Of a stretch of DNA of 64,000 nt, positions 1 through 10,478 are shown in pieces. Source of the DNA: an uncultured Parabacteroides sp. (lineage in GTDB: Bacteria; Bacteroidota; Bacteroidia; Bacteroidales; Tannerellaceae); the NCBI GenBank assembly GCA_944325355.1, contig CALUZS010000011.1, positions 1-64,000 on the forward strand. Reading direction: 5' to 3'. Position 1 is the stretch's first letter. Each line of letters opens with the position of its first letter. Made by a program: the position numbers and the translations under genes. The notes under the pieces were generated by a model that did not search any database, was not told where the DNA came from, and saw nothing but the letters and a program-made list of their open reading frames with translations.

Positions 1-249
1 CCGGGAAAGGAAAAGGGCATGCCGGTGGTACGGATGCTGCAGATCTCCCCGGTTTGCGACAGAGCCTTGACGGCGCGCCGTCAAGGCTCTGTGACATGGT
101 CACCAAGGCTCTGTGACAAATCAACGGTTACCCGGCAGAAGCCCGGCCGGCGGCAGGCAGAGAAAGAAACGCCGATGGGCATCGCTTCGGGAAACGATGC
201 ACGGCGGTGGAAACGGTGATGCCGACCCTTTTCCCTCTAACCTAACAGA
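1..249. other. gene-free left edge
   Basis: I see no convincing gene here. The open frames have no recognisable domain or start signal. The stretch contains the palindrome at 59-92 and leads into the terminator of the fucosidase gene. A gene outside the window could end to the left of it. Confidence 0.5.
59..117. repeat. 34-bp perfect palindrome plus a third half-copy
   Basis: Positions 59-92 form a perfect 34-bp palindrome centred on GGCGCGCC, with arms containing AGAGCCTTGACGG. The right arm with its flank (CAAGGCTCTGTGACA, 82-96) is repeated directly at 103-117. Two inverted copies and one direct copy of the same unit therefore sit within 60 bp. It may be a dispersed repeat, a protein-binding site or a strong RNA hairpin; nothing in the sequence decides between these. 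Confidence 0.8.
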
Positions 250-283
250 AGAAAAAGAGCCGGAGCTTTCGCCCCGGCTCTTC
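250..283 (-). terminator. intrinsic terminator after the fucosidase gene
   Basis: AAGAGCCGG (255-263) pairs with CCGGCTCTT (274-282). Read on the minus strand the hairpin is followed by a run of T residues. It lies about 25 bp beyond the fucosidase stop codon. Confidence 0.75.
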
Positions 284-305
284 CAATATGCCTTTTGCCG
301 TTATG

Positions 306-2360
306 CTATTCCGTTACCAAGGAAAGCTCGCCAATGCCAGCGCGGCTGCCACTCGTCAGACGGACGCACTCCAGCTTCACCGTGCGCCCCTTCACCGCCG
401 GAAAATCCAACACCTGCTCTACCGGATTTGCCTTTATATTCGAGAACTCACCTTCCGACACCTTCTTCCCGTCAACATATAATATATAGTGGGAAATATG
501 CCCGCCTGCGTCCCGCTGTTGGTTCGGAGTGTATTTCAATCCGGTGATATTCGCCGGACGCTCCAACTCAAAGACAAACGCATGCTCCTTTTCCGGAAGA
601 TAATATGCCGTATAGCCATTCCCGTCGAATACCGAATACGCCCGTTCATCCTTTGTGGAGACAACACGGTAAGACGCCTGCGATATGTCAAAATCAGCCA
701 GGCCTACCGCACTTGCCTGCTTCCTCACCGGGTCATAACAGATAGCTTTCACCACCCCTTTGTCCGGAAGCGGGAAGGCATCCTCGTAACGCAACGACTG
801 CGCCGTAGGCTCGGAGCCATCCACAGTATAATAGATTTCCGCCGTAGCATCGCCCGACGCAATCCGCACCAAATCGTTCCGGTCACGGGTAATCACCGGC
901 TCACTCAGCAGCACCGGGGCATTATACGCCTCAACCGTATTGATGCAGAGCGGTCCTTTGGCATCGAGGAAATGAATCCTCAACTTCTCCGCCATCACCG
1001 TCGGGAAACGGACGATGCGTTTGTAGCCGACAGTCGTTGTCGAGTCCAGCGTACTCACCGACTGCCACTTGCCCCCGTCCTCATACTCTAAACGGAAAGA
1101 ACGGACCCGCTGCCCCAATGGGATATACTCTTGAATAAGCACCCGGTTCAGCGGCGTACGTTCCGGGAATTCGAACGTCAGCGAAGCCGTTGTAACGCCA
1201 TCTTTGGTTGCCCAATAGCTGTTCCAGTTTCCATCCAGCACCTTCTTCGCAGAGAAGCTCCGTCCTCTCGTATCCGTTGCCTGTACCGACGCCCCTTTCA
1301 GCAGGTTTGTCTTCATCTCCTCCTGGATGGTGAGGAACCACTCCACCGCCCGCGCCGAGTCGACCGGATGAATCCGTCCGTTCAACGCTACCGGGAAATT
1401 AAGCAGGAAGTTCGCGTTGTGCCCCACGCTCCGGTAATAGAGGTCGACCAGCTTCGCCACCGACTTGACCTGGTGGTCCTCGCGTGCATGATAAAACCAC
1501 CCGGGACGGATAGAGACATCACACTCTCCGCCCAGCCACTGGTCGCCATCTTCCATACCCATCTGGCTCTGCCGGGCATTCGTCTCCCGTTTCAAGCTGT
1601 ACGTGCTCCACTGCGTATCGTCCGCCCAGCCCTCCTCGTTGCCAATCCAGCGGATATCGGGCACCGTCCCGCCAAAAATCATCGCCCGGGGATGCAGCTC
1701 CTTAATCTTTTCACGCGCTTCCTCATATTTATAATAGGTAGCCGGGTCTATCGAGCGCGTCTCGTTCGCGCCACCATACCAGCCGTTACCGCCGTTGGCA
1801 CCATCGAACCAATACTCAAACAGCGGACCATAATTACTTATCAGCTCCAACATTTGCGTATGGAACACATCTACATACGCCGCCCGTCCATATTCCGCCT
1901 GGTGGCGGTCCCATGGGGAGAGGTACAAACCGAACTTCAGCCCGTATTTGCGGCAGGCGTCCGACAGGTCGCGGACAAGGTCTCCCTTCCCATCTTTCCA
2001 CGGAGAATTTTTCACACTGTAATCGGTTGTCGACGTAGGCCACAGACAGAATCCGTCGTGATGCTTCGCCGTAAGGATGACCCCTTTCAAACCGGCAGCC
2101 TTGATTGTCTGTACCCACTGTTCGCAGTCCAGTGCTTCCGGATTGAACGTCGAAGCCGGCGTATTCCCGTACCCCCACTCCAAATCATTGAACGTATTTA
2201 ATCCGAAATGGATAAACGCATACGTCTCCATCTTGTGCCAAGCCACCTGTTCATCCGTAGGCACCGGATAAACCGGCGCAGGAGGTTCTACCTGCGAACA
2301 AGAGCTCCCGGCAAAAAACAGCGCCAGCGAAAAAAACAGCGCCAATCTCTCTTTAACCAT
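306..2360 (-). CDS. alpha-L-fucosidase lipoprotein, GH29
   Basis: This encodes a 684-residue exported fucosidase that would remove terminal alpha-L-fucose from host or dietary glycans. The chosen ATG gives a hydrophobic signal ending in the lipobox AGSSC (Cys21), so the protein is probably an outer-membrane or surface lipoprotein; an in-frame upstream extension of 30 residues lacks signal character. The catalytic domain covers roughly residues 40-340. It contains IHFGLNTF and AKHHDGF, and FEYWFDG supplies the likely nucleophile Asp186. A discoidin-like (F5/8 type C) domain lies near 370-500, followed by a chitobiase-like Ig fold and a second C-terminal carbohydrate-binding region. The short HFG-type catalytic domain suggests the GH29-B group, specific for alpha-1,3/1,4 fucose, but that is inference. 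No other glycan-degrading gene is adjacent. Confidence 0.9.
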   Translation of the reverse strand: MVKERLALFFSLALFFAGSSCSQVEPPAPVYPVPTDEQVAWHKMETYAFIHFGLNTFNDLEWGYGNTPASTFNPEALDCEQWVQTIKAAGLKGVILTAKHHDGFCLWPTSTTDYSVKNSPWKDGKGDLVRDLSDACRKYGLKFGLYLSPWDRHQAEYGRAAYVDVFHTQMLELISNYGPLFEYWFDGANGGNGWYGGANETRSIDPATYYKYEEAREKIKELHPRAMIFGGTVPDIRWIGNEEGWADDTQWSTYSLKRETNARQSQMGMEDGDQWLGGECDVSIRPGWFYHAREDHQVKSVAKLVDLYYRSVGHNANFLLNFPVALNGRIHPVDSARAVEWFLTIQEEMKTNLLKGASVQATDTRGRSFSAKKVLDGNWNSYWATKDGVTTASLTFEFPERTPLNRVLIQEYIPLGQRVRSFRLEYEDGGKWQSVSTLDSTTTVGYKRIVRFPTVMAEKLRIHFLDAKGPLCINTVEAYNAPVLLSEPVITRDRNDLVRIASGDATAEIYYTVDGSEPTAQSLRYEDAFPLPDKGVVKAICYDPVRKQASAVGLADFDISQASYRVVSTKDERAYSVFDGNGYTAYYLPEKEHAFVFELERPANITGLKYTPNQQRDAGGHISHYILYVDGKKVSEGEFSNIKANPVEQVLDFPAVKGRTVKLECVRLTSGSRAGIGELSLVTE

Positions 2361-2488
2361 ATCATTTACATTTATACGTAAGTTCCGAATAAGAAAATAA
2401 CAAAAAGGACAAGCAATCACAGGCTCGTTTTGCAATTCTAAATTTGACAAACAACAGCTTACAAAACAAATCCTTGACTACTCAAAAC

Positions 2489-2496
2489 AAAATTAG
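2489..2496 (-). promoter_or_regulatory. possible -7 box upstream of the fucosidase gene
   Basis: The minus strand reads TAATTTTG, matching TAnnTTTG, about 130 nt upstream of the fucosidase ATG. I found no TTTG -33 element at the usual spacing, so support is weak. Confidence 0.3.
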
Positions 2497-2615
2497 CGAT
2501 ATTTTCTGTACGTCGCATAAATTCAGAAAGAAATTTATTTGAATCCCCTAACCTGTAACCGAATACGCCCATACCGCTTCTTCAGCCTTGCTATACGGAT
2601 ATCGCTTAGGGAATC

Positions 2616-5600
2616 TTATAGTTCTTCGTACCGTACCTCTCTTTTCAATACCAAAGTCGGTAATAAGATAAAGATTCCGACCAAAGACATTACCAGCCCT
2701 CCAATAGTCCCGGCCGCAAAAGGGAACCAGAATGCCTCACGATTGCTTCCCACCATAAAAGGCACAAATCCCAAGATGGTCGACATTACCGTTAAAAAAA
2801 TCGGAATAATCTTTATATTCCATGCTTTCGTATAGGCTTTTAATGAGGACAATTTGGGACAACGTTTCCTGAGAGAATTATATTCGTTTAGGATATAGAT
2901 ACTGGCATTCACTGTAATTCCACACAGCAATACGAATGAAGCAAACCCTCCCAGGTCGAAGTTCAGTTTAAACCAATAGAAAGTGAGGAATACTCCTATG
3001 TAGGAGACCGGAATCACCAGGATGATGGCGAATGGCAACTTAACCGAATTAAACAAGATTCCGGTAATCAGGAAGATGATACCTACAACGACCAGCAATA
3101 ACAAATACTGCTCATAATCCTTTTCTCCCCATACCCATTCTGATTTTTCCGACCGGGCGCTGTACCCCATGGGAAGTTGTTTGTTGAATTCCTCCAAATC
3201 TCTGGCCAATATACGTTCCCCTTGCATCGGCGACCCTATGTATTCATATTGCAGGCACAACCGGTACTGTTGGTTCTCTTTCGCAATCTCTTGCGGTATC
3301 TGTCCCTTTTTTATTATAGCCAAATCCGACAGTTTATATTGCCTCTCTTCCGAAACATAGGGAAAATGCTGCAACGCCCATGCATCATAACTTCCGGATT
3401 GCCGTGATGACAGTTTTATCAATTCCATTCCCTGGTCTGTATTTACAGTCCCTATCTGGATGTCTTGTCCGAATATCGGATCTATCGTAGCGAACAGTCC
3501 ATTTGCGGAAATATTGCGCTGCAATACCCGTTCTTTGTCCAGGTCGAAGTAAAATTCCTGATAGTCGTCCTTCCACCATGAGAAGTTAGAGCTTACAGTC
3601 ACTTCCTTAATTCGCCGGTGAGCCAGTAACTTTTCTTTCAACTTCTCTGCCCAATAATACAGTTCATCATAATTATATCCATACATCTTTACCCGGAACG
3701 AACCGGCTCTTTCCTGCACATTATTATTGAAATCCACGTCCTGCAATCCATAAACTTCCCAACTTCCGCCTCCTAACTGCAAGGCTTTACCGATAATATT
3801 TGATTTTAATCTGTATGGGAAACCGTTTTTTTCATATTCCTTTGCAAAGTAAACGCGTATGGAGGCTCTCTGGGCACTCATAATCTCCGTCTGGAACTGC
3901 CTAATCTCCTTGAATTGGCTCAGATAGGCTTCCATTTTCCTTATAAGCTTATTCATCTGCTCCAAGGTGCTGCCATTGGGCAGGTTGGCATTTGCATACA
4001 AGACCACCTCTTCATTTCGGGTGAAATAGCTTCCTTCATAGACTTTCTGCACAAAAAGACGGAGACTGCCACCAAAAACGTTGTCGACAACCGGCTTGAT
4101 TTTCTCCTTGTATGTAGTGGTACCAAGTGTTTCATTATACAGTTCGACCAACTTTCCTTCCCCTTCCAACCGCTCCGGCAACATGAAAACAGGCAAACCA
4201 AACAACAGCAGCAGTAACAGGTAAACAGCCACCCTCCAGTGGCATAAAAGCCCGATGAGCCATCTGTAAAAATGGGTAAAATGCACAGGGAAACGGCGCA
4301 GCCATCTGATAACCAAACAAGATACGGGGTTTCGCATCCACTTCGCCGGTTCTATCTTTCTTTTCTTCAATCCGATTTTTTCAATCATGGAAGGGACAAA
4401 GAACAGGGATACAAACAGCGATACAGCCAAGTTGATTATGACCACTGCTGCAAAATCCTGCAAGTTCAGACGAATCCGTTCGTCCAGGAAGAATATGATT
4501 ACCAGTGCCCCCATTGTGGTCAAGGTGGCAGCCAGTATGGACATAAAAGTTTTCACGTCCTTCCTGCGCAGATAGTGGTCGGTCATTACAATAGTATTAT
4601 CAATCACAAGATTCAACGAAATGGTAATACCTGCCAATGAATAGAGTTGCATCTCCAGCCCGAAGCAGTAATAGAAGATAAAAGCGATGGAAATATTGAC
4701 GCTTAGGCTCACTATAATCATCCAAAGATATTTCGGGCTCATCGTAATCAACAGGACAAACAGCAGCAGGATAACCACTGTCAATCCGGTGCGTAAATAA
4801 ATTTTGTTCAACTCCTGCCTGATATATTCGGTTGCATTGTAACTCATGTGGATTTCATATCCGGGCGGCAGGTTCTGACGAATCAACTCCAGCTCCCTCT
4901 CTATCTCCTGACTCAGCCGGAGCTGGTTGGCACTTTCTTCTGCCGTAATGGATAAATAGATGGAATTTAATCCGTTAATACGGAAATAACTCTGAGGTTG
5001 TTCTTCCTGATAGCGAACCTTCACCAATTCGTTCAGACTAATCATTTTCCCGTCTTTATTGGTTACCCAGATAATGCCGGGGTCAAAATGCCTCGCCGTC
5101 TTCTGTTCCGGCGTCAGGACCAGCCGTATCCACTCCTTGTTTCCCGAAGCCGTTCCTACATTGTAGGTTCCCATAAACTCTTTTGCATAAAAGCGGTTGA
5201 CCGCCTGCGAAATGTCATCAACGGAGATTCCCAATGTACGTAGTTGTTCGCTGTCATACTCCAGCATCCATTCCATGGGAGTGGCTCCTCCCACTTCTAT
5301 CTTGTAGATTCCGGATAGTTTGGACAGCTTGGATCTGATATGTTCTTCCGCATACTGTTGAATCAACACAGGAGTAGCAGGAGCATTTATAGTAAATGAC
5401 ATGAAAGGGCGGGAGGTGTTCTCATCCGGTCTCTTCATATTTATATATGGATATGAGACTCTCTCCGGCAATTCCGGCCATGTCTGCCGGATAATAGTGG
5501 AGGCTTCAAAACGCACCAAATCCGGATCGGCATACTTGTCGAGGTCAATCGTTATCTCTCCCCATCCGTCTCCTGAGATGGAATTGATATTTTTAATGCC

Positions 5601-5831
5601 TTTGATCCGTGCCAGCATTGCTTCCAGTTTGCTGGTAGCTTCCATTTCAACAACTTGTGCCGATGCTCCCGGCATCGCAAAGTGAACAGAGAATCCCGGC
5701 AACACATGTGACGGATTCAATTTGACGGGCAACATGGGCATTAAAGCCAGTCCGACCAGTGCGACACAAAGAAAGCCTACTATAAATGTGAAAGCGGATG
5801 CTTTCCTGCGTGGTTTATTCATTTCATCCAT
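2616..5831 (-). CDS. RND-family efflux permease, second and divergent pump subunit
   Basis: This is a 1071-residue inner-membrane RND transporter. It has a first TM near 12-33, a large periplasmic domain, a block of TM helices near 345-500, a second periplasmic domain and a final TM block. The TM4 proton-relay motif is present as LVIDNTIVMTD with Asp411, where AcrB-type pumps carry two adjacent Asp residues. The protein is the last gene of a fusion protein-RND-TolC-RND operon and starts 36 bp after the TolC-like gene. Two different RND genes in one operon recall MdtB/MdtC, where two pumps form a mixed trimer; whether that happens here is inference. Translation may also start three codons later, at the next ATG. 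The substrate is unknown. Confidence 0.88.
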   Translation of the reverse strand: MDEMNKPRRKASAFTFIVGFLCVALVGLALMPMLPVKLNPSHVLPGFSVHFAMPGASAQVVEMEATSKLEAMLARIKGIKNINSISGDGWGEITIDLDKYADPDLVRFEASTIIRQTWPELPERVSYPYINMKRPDENTSRPFMSFTINAPATPVLIQQYAEEHIRSKLSKLSGIYKIEVGGATPMEWMLEYDSEQLRTLGISVDDISQAVNRFYAKEFMGTYNVGTASGNKEWIRLVLTPEQKTARHFDPGIIWVTNKDGKMISLNELVKVRYQEEQPQSYFRINGLNSIYLSITAEESANQLRLSQEIERELELIRQNLPPGYEIHMSYNATEYIRQELNKIYLRTGLTVVILLLFVLLITMSPKYLWMIIVSLSVNISIAFIFYYCFGLEMQLYSLAGITISLNLVIDNTIVMTDHYLRRKDVKTFMSILAATLTTMGALVIIFFLDERIRLNLQDFAAVVIINLAVSLFVSLFFVPSMIEKIGLKKRKIEPAKWMRNPVSCLVIRWLRRFPVHFTHFYRWLIGLLCHWRVAVYLLLLLLFGLPVFMLPERLEGEGKLVELYNETLGTTTYKEKIKPVVDNVFGGSLRLFVQKVYEGSYFTRNEEVVLYANANLPNGSTLEQMNKLIRKMEAYLSQFKEIRQFQTEIMSAQRASIRVYFAKEYEKNGFPYRLKSNIIGKALQLGGGSWEVYGLQDVDFNNNVQERAGSFRVKMYGYNYDELYYWAEKLKEKLLAHRRIKEVTVSSNFSWWKDDYQEFYFDLDKERVLQRNISANGLFATIDPIFGQDIQIGTVNTDQGMELIKLSSRQSGSYDAWALQHFPYVSEERQYKLSDLAIIKKGQIPQEIAKENQQYRLCLQYEYIGSPMQGERILARDLEEFNKQLPMGYSARSEKSEWVWGEKDYEQYLLLLVVVGIIFLITGILFNSVKLPFAIILVIPVSYIGVFLTFYWFKLNFDLGGFASFVLLCGITVNASIYILNEYNSLRKRCPKLSSLKAYTKAWNIKIIPIFLTVMSTILGFVPFMVGSNREAFWFPFAAGTIGGLVMSLVGIFILLPTLVLKREVRYEEL

Positions 5832-5867
5832 ATCATCCGATATCTTGTCATGCCGTTACTTTATCAG

Positions 5868-7361
5868 TTAGCGAATCAGATGACCGCCGTTGTAATCAAA
5901 AAGTTTCTCCAGAGGAATCCCGGAGACAAAATCGAACAATGTCAACCGGCGAATCTTGTAGTAATTTTGCCAATAATTCTGCAGGGCGGAAATGTAATTC
6001 TGCTGCGCCTGCTGTTGCCGGTTCAACGAAAGCGTCAGGCTGCTTATGTCTGCTTTGCCGATAATGAACCGTTCTCTTGTCTCGTCATAAGCCATGATGG
6101 ACAAATCCAGTGCTTCTTCAGCACTGTTAATCAACTGTTGCTGTATGTGGAAGTCGTTGACAGTCATAATCACTTCTTCCTCTATACTGACTTCATCCTG
6201 TTTCGCGGAAATTTCCACCACGTTAAGGTTATTCCGTGCCATGTTATATTTCCCTTTCCTAACGCCCCAGTCTACCAGCGGCACGGAGACGCTGATTGAT
6301 ACCAAATCCTGTTGTAACGGATTCTTATACACATCTTTCAGCCGGTCCGCGACCTGGTTGAAGCCTACGCTTACGTCCAGACTTGCATTAAACCGTGATT
6401 CTTTTTTTGTCCTGTCTACCTCCCGTTGGGCTTCCAATATATTTTGCTTCAATTCCAGCAACTGCGGGTTATTGTTGCGGCTGCACTCCAGCGCCTTTTC
6501 GATAGGAATGAACAGTTCTCTTGGCCGTGCGGGCAATTCCAGTTCGATGACAGTGTTTTTGTCAATATTCAGAAAGGAAGCCAAAGAGAACATCGCTCTT
6601 TTCAATTCGCTCTCTTTGTTCTTCAATGTATTCCGGGCATTTACCAAATCCAGTTTCAGCGTCAGCAAATCGGCCTGAGAGATTGCAGCTATTTTATATT
6701 TCTGTTCCCCGATATGGTATAAGGTATCGGATGTGGTCACATTCTCTTTTGCCAAATCATATTCCGCCTGCGCCATTGCCAGGTTAAAGAAGAACGATGT
6801 CGCCTGTTCTGACACCTGCTCCACGTTGTATATAAATTCTTTCTTCACCCGTTCGTATTTCAGAGGTTCAATACGCCGTTCCCACTTGAATGCGTTATAT
6901 CCTATCAAGCTCTGGGAATATCCCAGCCTTATAGGTATGCTCGTAAACTGAGTAGTCGCATTATCCCCAAAATTACGCATGTATCCCAAGTCAGACTGCA
7001 GATAAAAAGTACCGCCCGTCAGGTCGAAGTTCTGCCGGACAGACAATCCTCCCGTTGCATAAAAGGATTGTTGTGTACGGTAGATATCCAAATCCTGTTG
7101 TGAATCATAACGCCGGGTGATGTCACGGTAGTATTGAGCCGGAGTGGCATTCAATGTCAGGCTCGGCAAGCGGTTAGCCTTATAAGTCCGATATTCCCAA
7201 TATCCGGACAGATACATATTTTGTGCCCGAAAGGCTGCCAACGAGCTGTCATTAGCCATTTCAATGGTACGCATCAGGTCTAATTTAAGATGCTTTTGTG
7301 CCTGTAACGTTCCCATTCCTACCAGCAATCCTCCGATTATAAGATAAACCAACTTTTTCAT
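5868..7361 (-). CDS. TolC-like outer-membrane efflux protein
   Basis: This encodes a 497-residue outer-membrane channel for the adjacent RND pumps. The ATG chosen is the one followed by a clean signal peptide (MKKLVYLIIGGLLVGMG, cleavage near LQAQ). Longer in-frame extensions run back into the end of the upstream RND gene and lack signal character. Two repeats rich in long Ala/Leu/Gln/Glu helices are visible, as expected for the coiled-coil barrel of TolC, for instance around EQVSEQATSFFFNLAMAQAEYDLA and in the C-terminal third. It sits between two RND genes with gaps of 13 and 36 bp, so it is probably cotranscribed with them. Confidence 0.88.
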   Translation of the reverse strand: MKKLVYLIIGGLLVGMGTLQAQKHLKLDLMRTIEMANDSSLAAFRAQNMYLSGYWEYRTYKANRLPSLTLNATPAQYYRDITRRYDSQQDLDIYRTQQSFYATGGLSVRQNFDLTGGTFYLQSDLGYMRNFGDNATTQFTSIPIRLGYSQSLIGYNAFKWERRIEPLKYERVKKEFIYNVEQVSEQATSFFFNLAMAQAEYDLAKENVTTSDTLYHIGEQKYKIAAISQADLLTLKLDLVNARNTLKNKESELKRAMFSLASFLNIDKNTVIELELPARPRELFIPIEKALECSRNNNPQLLELKQNILEAQREVDRTKKESRFNASLDVSVGFNQVADRLKDVYKNPLQQDLVSISVSVPLVDWGVRKGKYNMARNNLNVVEISAKQDEVSIEEEVIMTVNDFHIQQQLINSAEEALDLSIMAYDETRERFIIGKADISSLTLSLNRQQQAQQNYISALQNYWQNYYKIRRLTLFDFVSGIPLEKLFDYNGGHLIR

Positions 7362-7374
7362 ATTCTTTTTTCCC

Positions 7375-10300
7375 TCATTCCAAGTTCTTTTTCCGATAAA
7401 TAAACCAATAAAGCATAGGGACAATGAACAGACTGACCAATGTACCAACCAACATCGTTCCAATCATCGCTATCGACAGGGGCTTTTGTAACTCCGACCC
7501 CATATCAAATGAGAACAGTAACGGAACCATTGCAAGAATGGTAGTCAACGAAGTCATGATGATAGGACGGAGTCGTCTGCGTCCCGCTTCGTGGATGGCT
7601 TCCAGCAAGGGCACTCCCGACTTGCGCAGTTCATTAATCGCATCCAGTTTCAAAATAGAATCATTTATCACAATACCGCACGTCACTATCAGACCGATGG
7701 CGGACATCAGATTCAATGTATGGCCGCATACCCACAACAGCAATAACGCAAATGCGACGTCTATGGGGATTTCAGCCAGGACCAACAACGGCTGCGTAAA
7801 ACTTTCAAATTGGGAGGCTAAAATGAAATACATCAGGATAAGTGAGACAAACAGGATGATGACCAGTTCATTCAGCATTTGCCGATTAGAGAAAAAGCTT
7901 CCGGAAAATCCCGTATCCCAATCCTCTCCAACGATTCCCTTGACCTGCGAAACCAGCTTGTCCGCATCTTTTACATCATAAAACTTATACGGGACATATT
8001 CCCCGTCACGTCCGGCAGTGATACTTTTCAAATCTTCCGCCGGAGAGACTCTGACAAATTCGCGTAACGGGATGTCGTATACGTTTCCGTCACTTCCTCT
8101 CTGAGTCTGTATGAGGGTAGTCCGCAACACCTCACTGACCGTTTTCTCCTCTTCCGCAATGACAATCGGCAGGTATTGCTGGAATGAATGGAGCATTGTC
8201 ACTTCATTTTCCTTGAATGCAGTCTTCAACGTCCTGTACACATCGTCATACGATACCCTGTACAATAACAACTTTTCTTTGTCTATCGTCAGATTCAACT
8301 GGTTCTCAAAGGCAATACCGGTAGGAGGAATGCCGGTCTCCTGTTCGAGCCGGTTCTCTAAAGAGCGGAGAGTGCCGGCGTCCTGAATTTCGTTTTTCCG
8401 GCGTGCATACAATTCGGCCACCACATCCGGTTCCCCGGTCACAAACAGTTTTTCAAACACCGTCTCCGGCGGTGAAAAAGAAACCACGGACATGGGATAC
8501 CGCTCCTTTAGCAAACGGAATATCTCCTGCTGGAGCCCTCCTATTTTCGACGGGTCGTCTGTCTTAAAATACAGTTCGGCCTCTGTCGATGACAGTTCCT
8601 GTTCCTTGTTTAAGATAAAGTCCTGTTGTCCGACTGTGGCTGTCTGTTCCACCACCTTGTCTTTCAGGTTCATGAGCAGGTCATTTATTCGCCGTTTATT
8701 TTCGTCTACATGAATATTTTCATTCCATTCCACATGCACTATCAGTTCGTTCTGGTCGATTGCCGGCATACGTTCCTTGTCTATATGGTAGAAGCAAAAG
8801 ACACATAAAGGGAATGATACCAGGCAAAACAGCAAACAGACCGTTTTATGGCTAAATACCCAGTCTACCCCTTTATCATAAAAACGGTCTAATGTGTGTT
8901 CTTTAATCGGGTTATTGATACGGATGGAGAGCCATTTCATTTTTCTTGTCCGTAAACCTGCCCGGTAAACCAGCATATAGAGTACCGGCAACAGCATAAT
9001 TCCCGTAAAATAAGATACCATCAAGCCGACAGTAACCGAGAATGCCTGATCGTAGAAGATAGCTCCGGCAATGCCGCTCATGAATATCAACGGGAAGAAA
9101 ACAGCAATCGTTGTCAATGAAGAGCTCAGCATGGGAGTAATCATCTCGCTGGTCCCCGCTATACATGCCCTTTTCAATGAATATCCCCGTTCCCTGTATT
9201 GCGATATGTTTTCAGTGACAATGATGGAGCTGTCAATCATCATTCCAAGTGCCAGAATCAATCCGGACAGGGATATAATGTTCAGCGACATTTTGAATAA
9301 GTAGAAGAACAGGAAGCTGACAACGATGGACGCCACCATGCTGATACCTATGATTAACGGAGACTTCACGTCTCCCAAAAACAATACGGCTACCATACAA
9401 ATGAACAGAAAGCCCAAAGAGAGGTTCTGCTGCAGATTTGATATGGTATAGTCCAGCAGTTCGGTCTGATTACGGCTGATATTGAATTCAATATTGGGGT
9501 ACATTTCTTTAAATTCGTTCATGGTAGCCATCAGCGCCTCCTTCATTTTGTCCATATTTTCATCGGCCTGCTTGATTACTGCCAATGTCACAGCTCTTTT
9601 CCCATTCGAAATGGAAACCCCGCGTTCTTTTACCGGGACAACATTGACCTCACAGAAATCCTTGAGCTGCATCATGCGCCTACCGTGCCGGATATAGATA
9701 TTTCTCACATCATCCACAGTGCGCAGCAGGGCTGAGAACTTGATATTGTATTCATAATAACCATCCCGCACCTTCATGCTGCCCGGTTCCACATTATTCG
9801 AGTTCAGGGCAGCTTCGATGTCACTGACTGAGATTCCCATCAGTTCCATCTTGTTTTTGTCGGGCACAATCTGCAACTGGCTTTCCACCAATCCGGTGAT
9901 ATCCACCATTGCAACCTCCTGCAATTGTTCTATGCGGCGTTTTATTACCGATTGGGCAAAATTGCACATTTCCATAAAAGCCGCCTGGTTCGTTTCCTGA
10001 TAGGCGCTGTCACTTTCTAACGTCAGGTTCAGATAGAATACCGGGATATCTGTGGCACTTGCCTTTATCACCTTCGGGCGTTCCGTACCCCTGGGCAGAT
10101 AAGTCATTGCCGCGTCTATTTTCTCGTTGACCTCGATGAATGCGAGGTCCGTATTCGTCCCATAATCAAACCCCAACCGTATAATGCCTGTCCCGTCGCG
10201 TGTCTCACTGCTCATGTCCTGCAGTGTGGATACTTGGGTCAACTGCTGCCGGAGCGGCTTGACGACGGTATTCTCCAACTCCCGTGCTGATGTCCTGTCT

Positions 10301-10446
10301 GCTGACACCTGAACGGTAATCTCCGGAATGGCAATGTCCGGCAAAAGGGATACCGGTAATGTAAAATAGGTTATCAACCCCACAATGAAACAAGCCATAA
10401 AAGCCATCAATACAGCAATGGGGCGTTCTATTAAAAACTTAACCAT
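7375..10446 (-). CDS. RND-family efflux permease, HAE1-like
   Basis: This is a 1023-residue inner-membrane RND pump of normal family length. It opens with MVKFLIERPIAVLMAFM, the usual first TM of HAE1-type pumps, and has two TM blocks separated by periplasmic porter domains. TM4 contains GMMIDSSIIVTEN with a single acidic residue, Asp405, in the proton-relay position. The gene starts 32 bp after the membrane fusion protein gene and ends 13 bp before the TolC-like gene, so it forms the core of a tripartite exporter. Heavy-metal, drug or peptide export are all possible. No regulator lies next to the operon. Confidence 0.92.
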   Translation of the reverse strand: MVKFLIERPIAVLMAFMACFIVGLITYFTLPVSLLPDIAIPEITVQVSADRTSARELENTVVKPLRQQLTQVSTLQDMSSETRDGTGIIRLGFDYGTNTDLAFIEVNEKIDAAMTYLPRGTERPKVIKASATDIPVFYLNLTLESDSAYQETNQAAFMEMCNFAQSVIKRRIEQLQEVAMVDITGLVESQLQIVPDKNKMELMGISVSDIEAALNSNNVEPGSMKVRDGYYEYNIKFSALLRTVDDVRNIYIRHGRRMMQLKDFCEVNVVPVKERGVSISNGKRAVTLAVIKQADENMDKMKEALMATMNEFKEMYPNIEFNISRNQTELLDYTISNLQQNLSLGFLFICMVAVLFLGDVKSPLIIGISMVASIVVSFLFFYLFKMSLNIISLSGLILALGMMIDSSIIVTENISQYRERGYSLKRACIAGTSEMITPMLSSSLTTIAVFFPLIFMSGIAGAIFYDQAFSVTVGLMVSYFTGIMLLPVLYMLVYRAGLRTRKMKWLSIRINNPIKEHTLDRFYDKGVDWVFSHKTVCLLFCLVSFPLCVFCFYHIDKERMPAIDQNELIVHVEWNENIHVDENKRRINDLLMNLKDKVVEQTATVGQQDFILNKEQELSSTEAELYFKTDDPSKIGGLQQEIFRLLKERYPMSVVSFSPPETVFEKLFVTGEPDVVAELYARRKNEIQDAGTLRSLENRLEQETGIPPTGIAFENQLNLTIDKEKLLLYRVSYDDVYRTLKTAFKENEVTMLHSFQQYLPIVIAEEEKTVSEVLRTTLIQTQRGSDGNVYDIPLREFVRVSPAEDLKSITAGRDGEYVPYKFYDVKDADKLVSQVKGIVGEDWDTGFSGSFFSNRQMLNELVIILFVSLILMYFILASQFESFTQPLLVLAEIPIDVAFALLLLWVCGHTLNLMSAIGLIVTCGIVINDSILKLDAINELRKSGVPLLEAIHEAGRRRLRPIIMTSLTTILAMVPLLFSFDMGSELQKPLSIAMIGTMLVGTLVSLFIVPMLYWFIYRKKNLE

Positions 10447-10478
10447 ATCATTTCTTGTTAATCGGTAAGACGTCCGGT

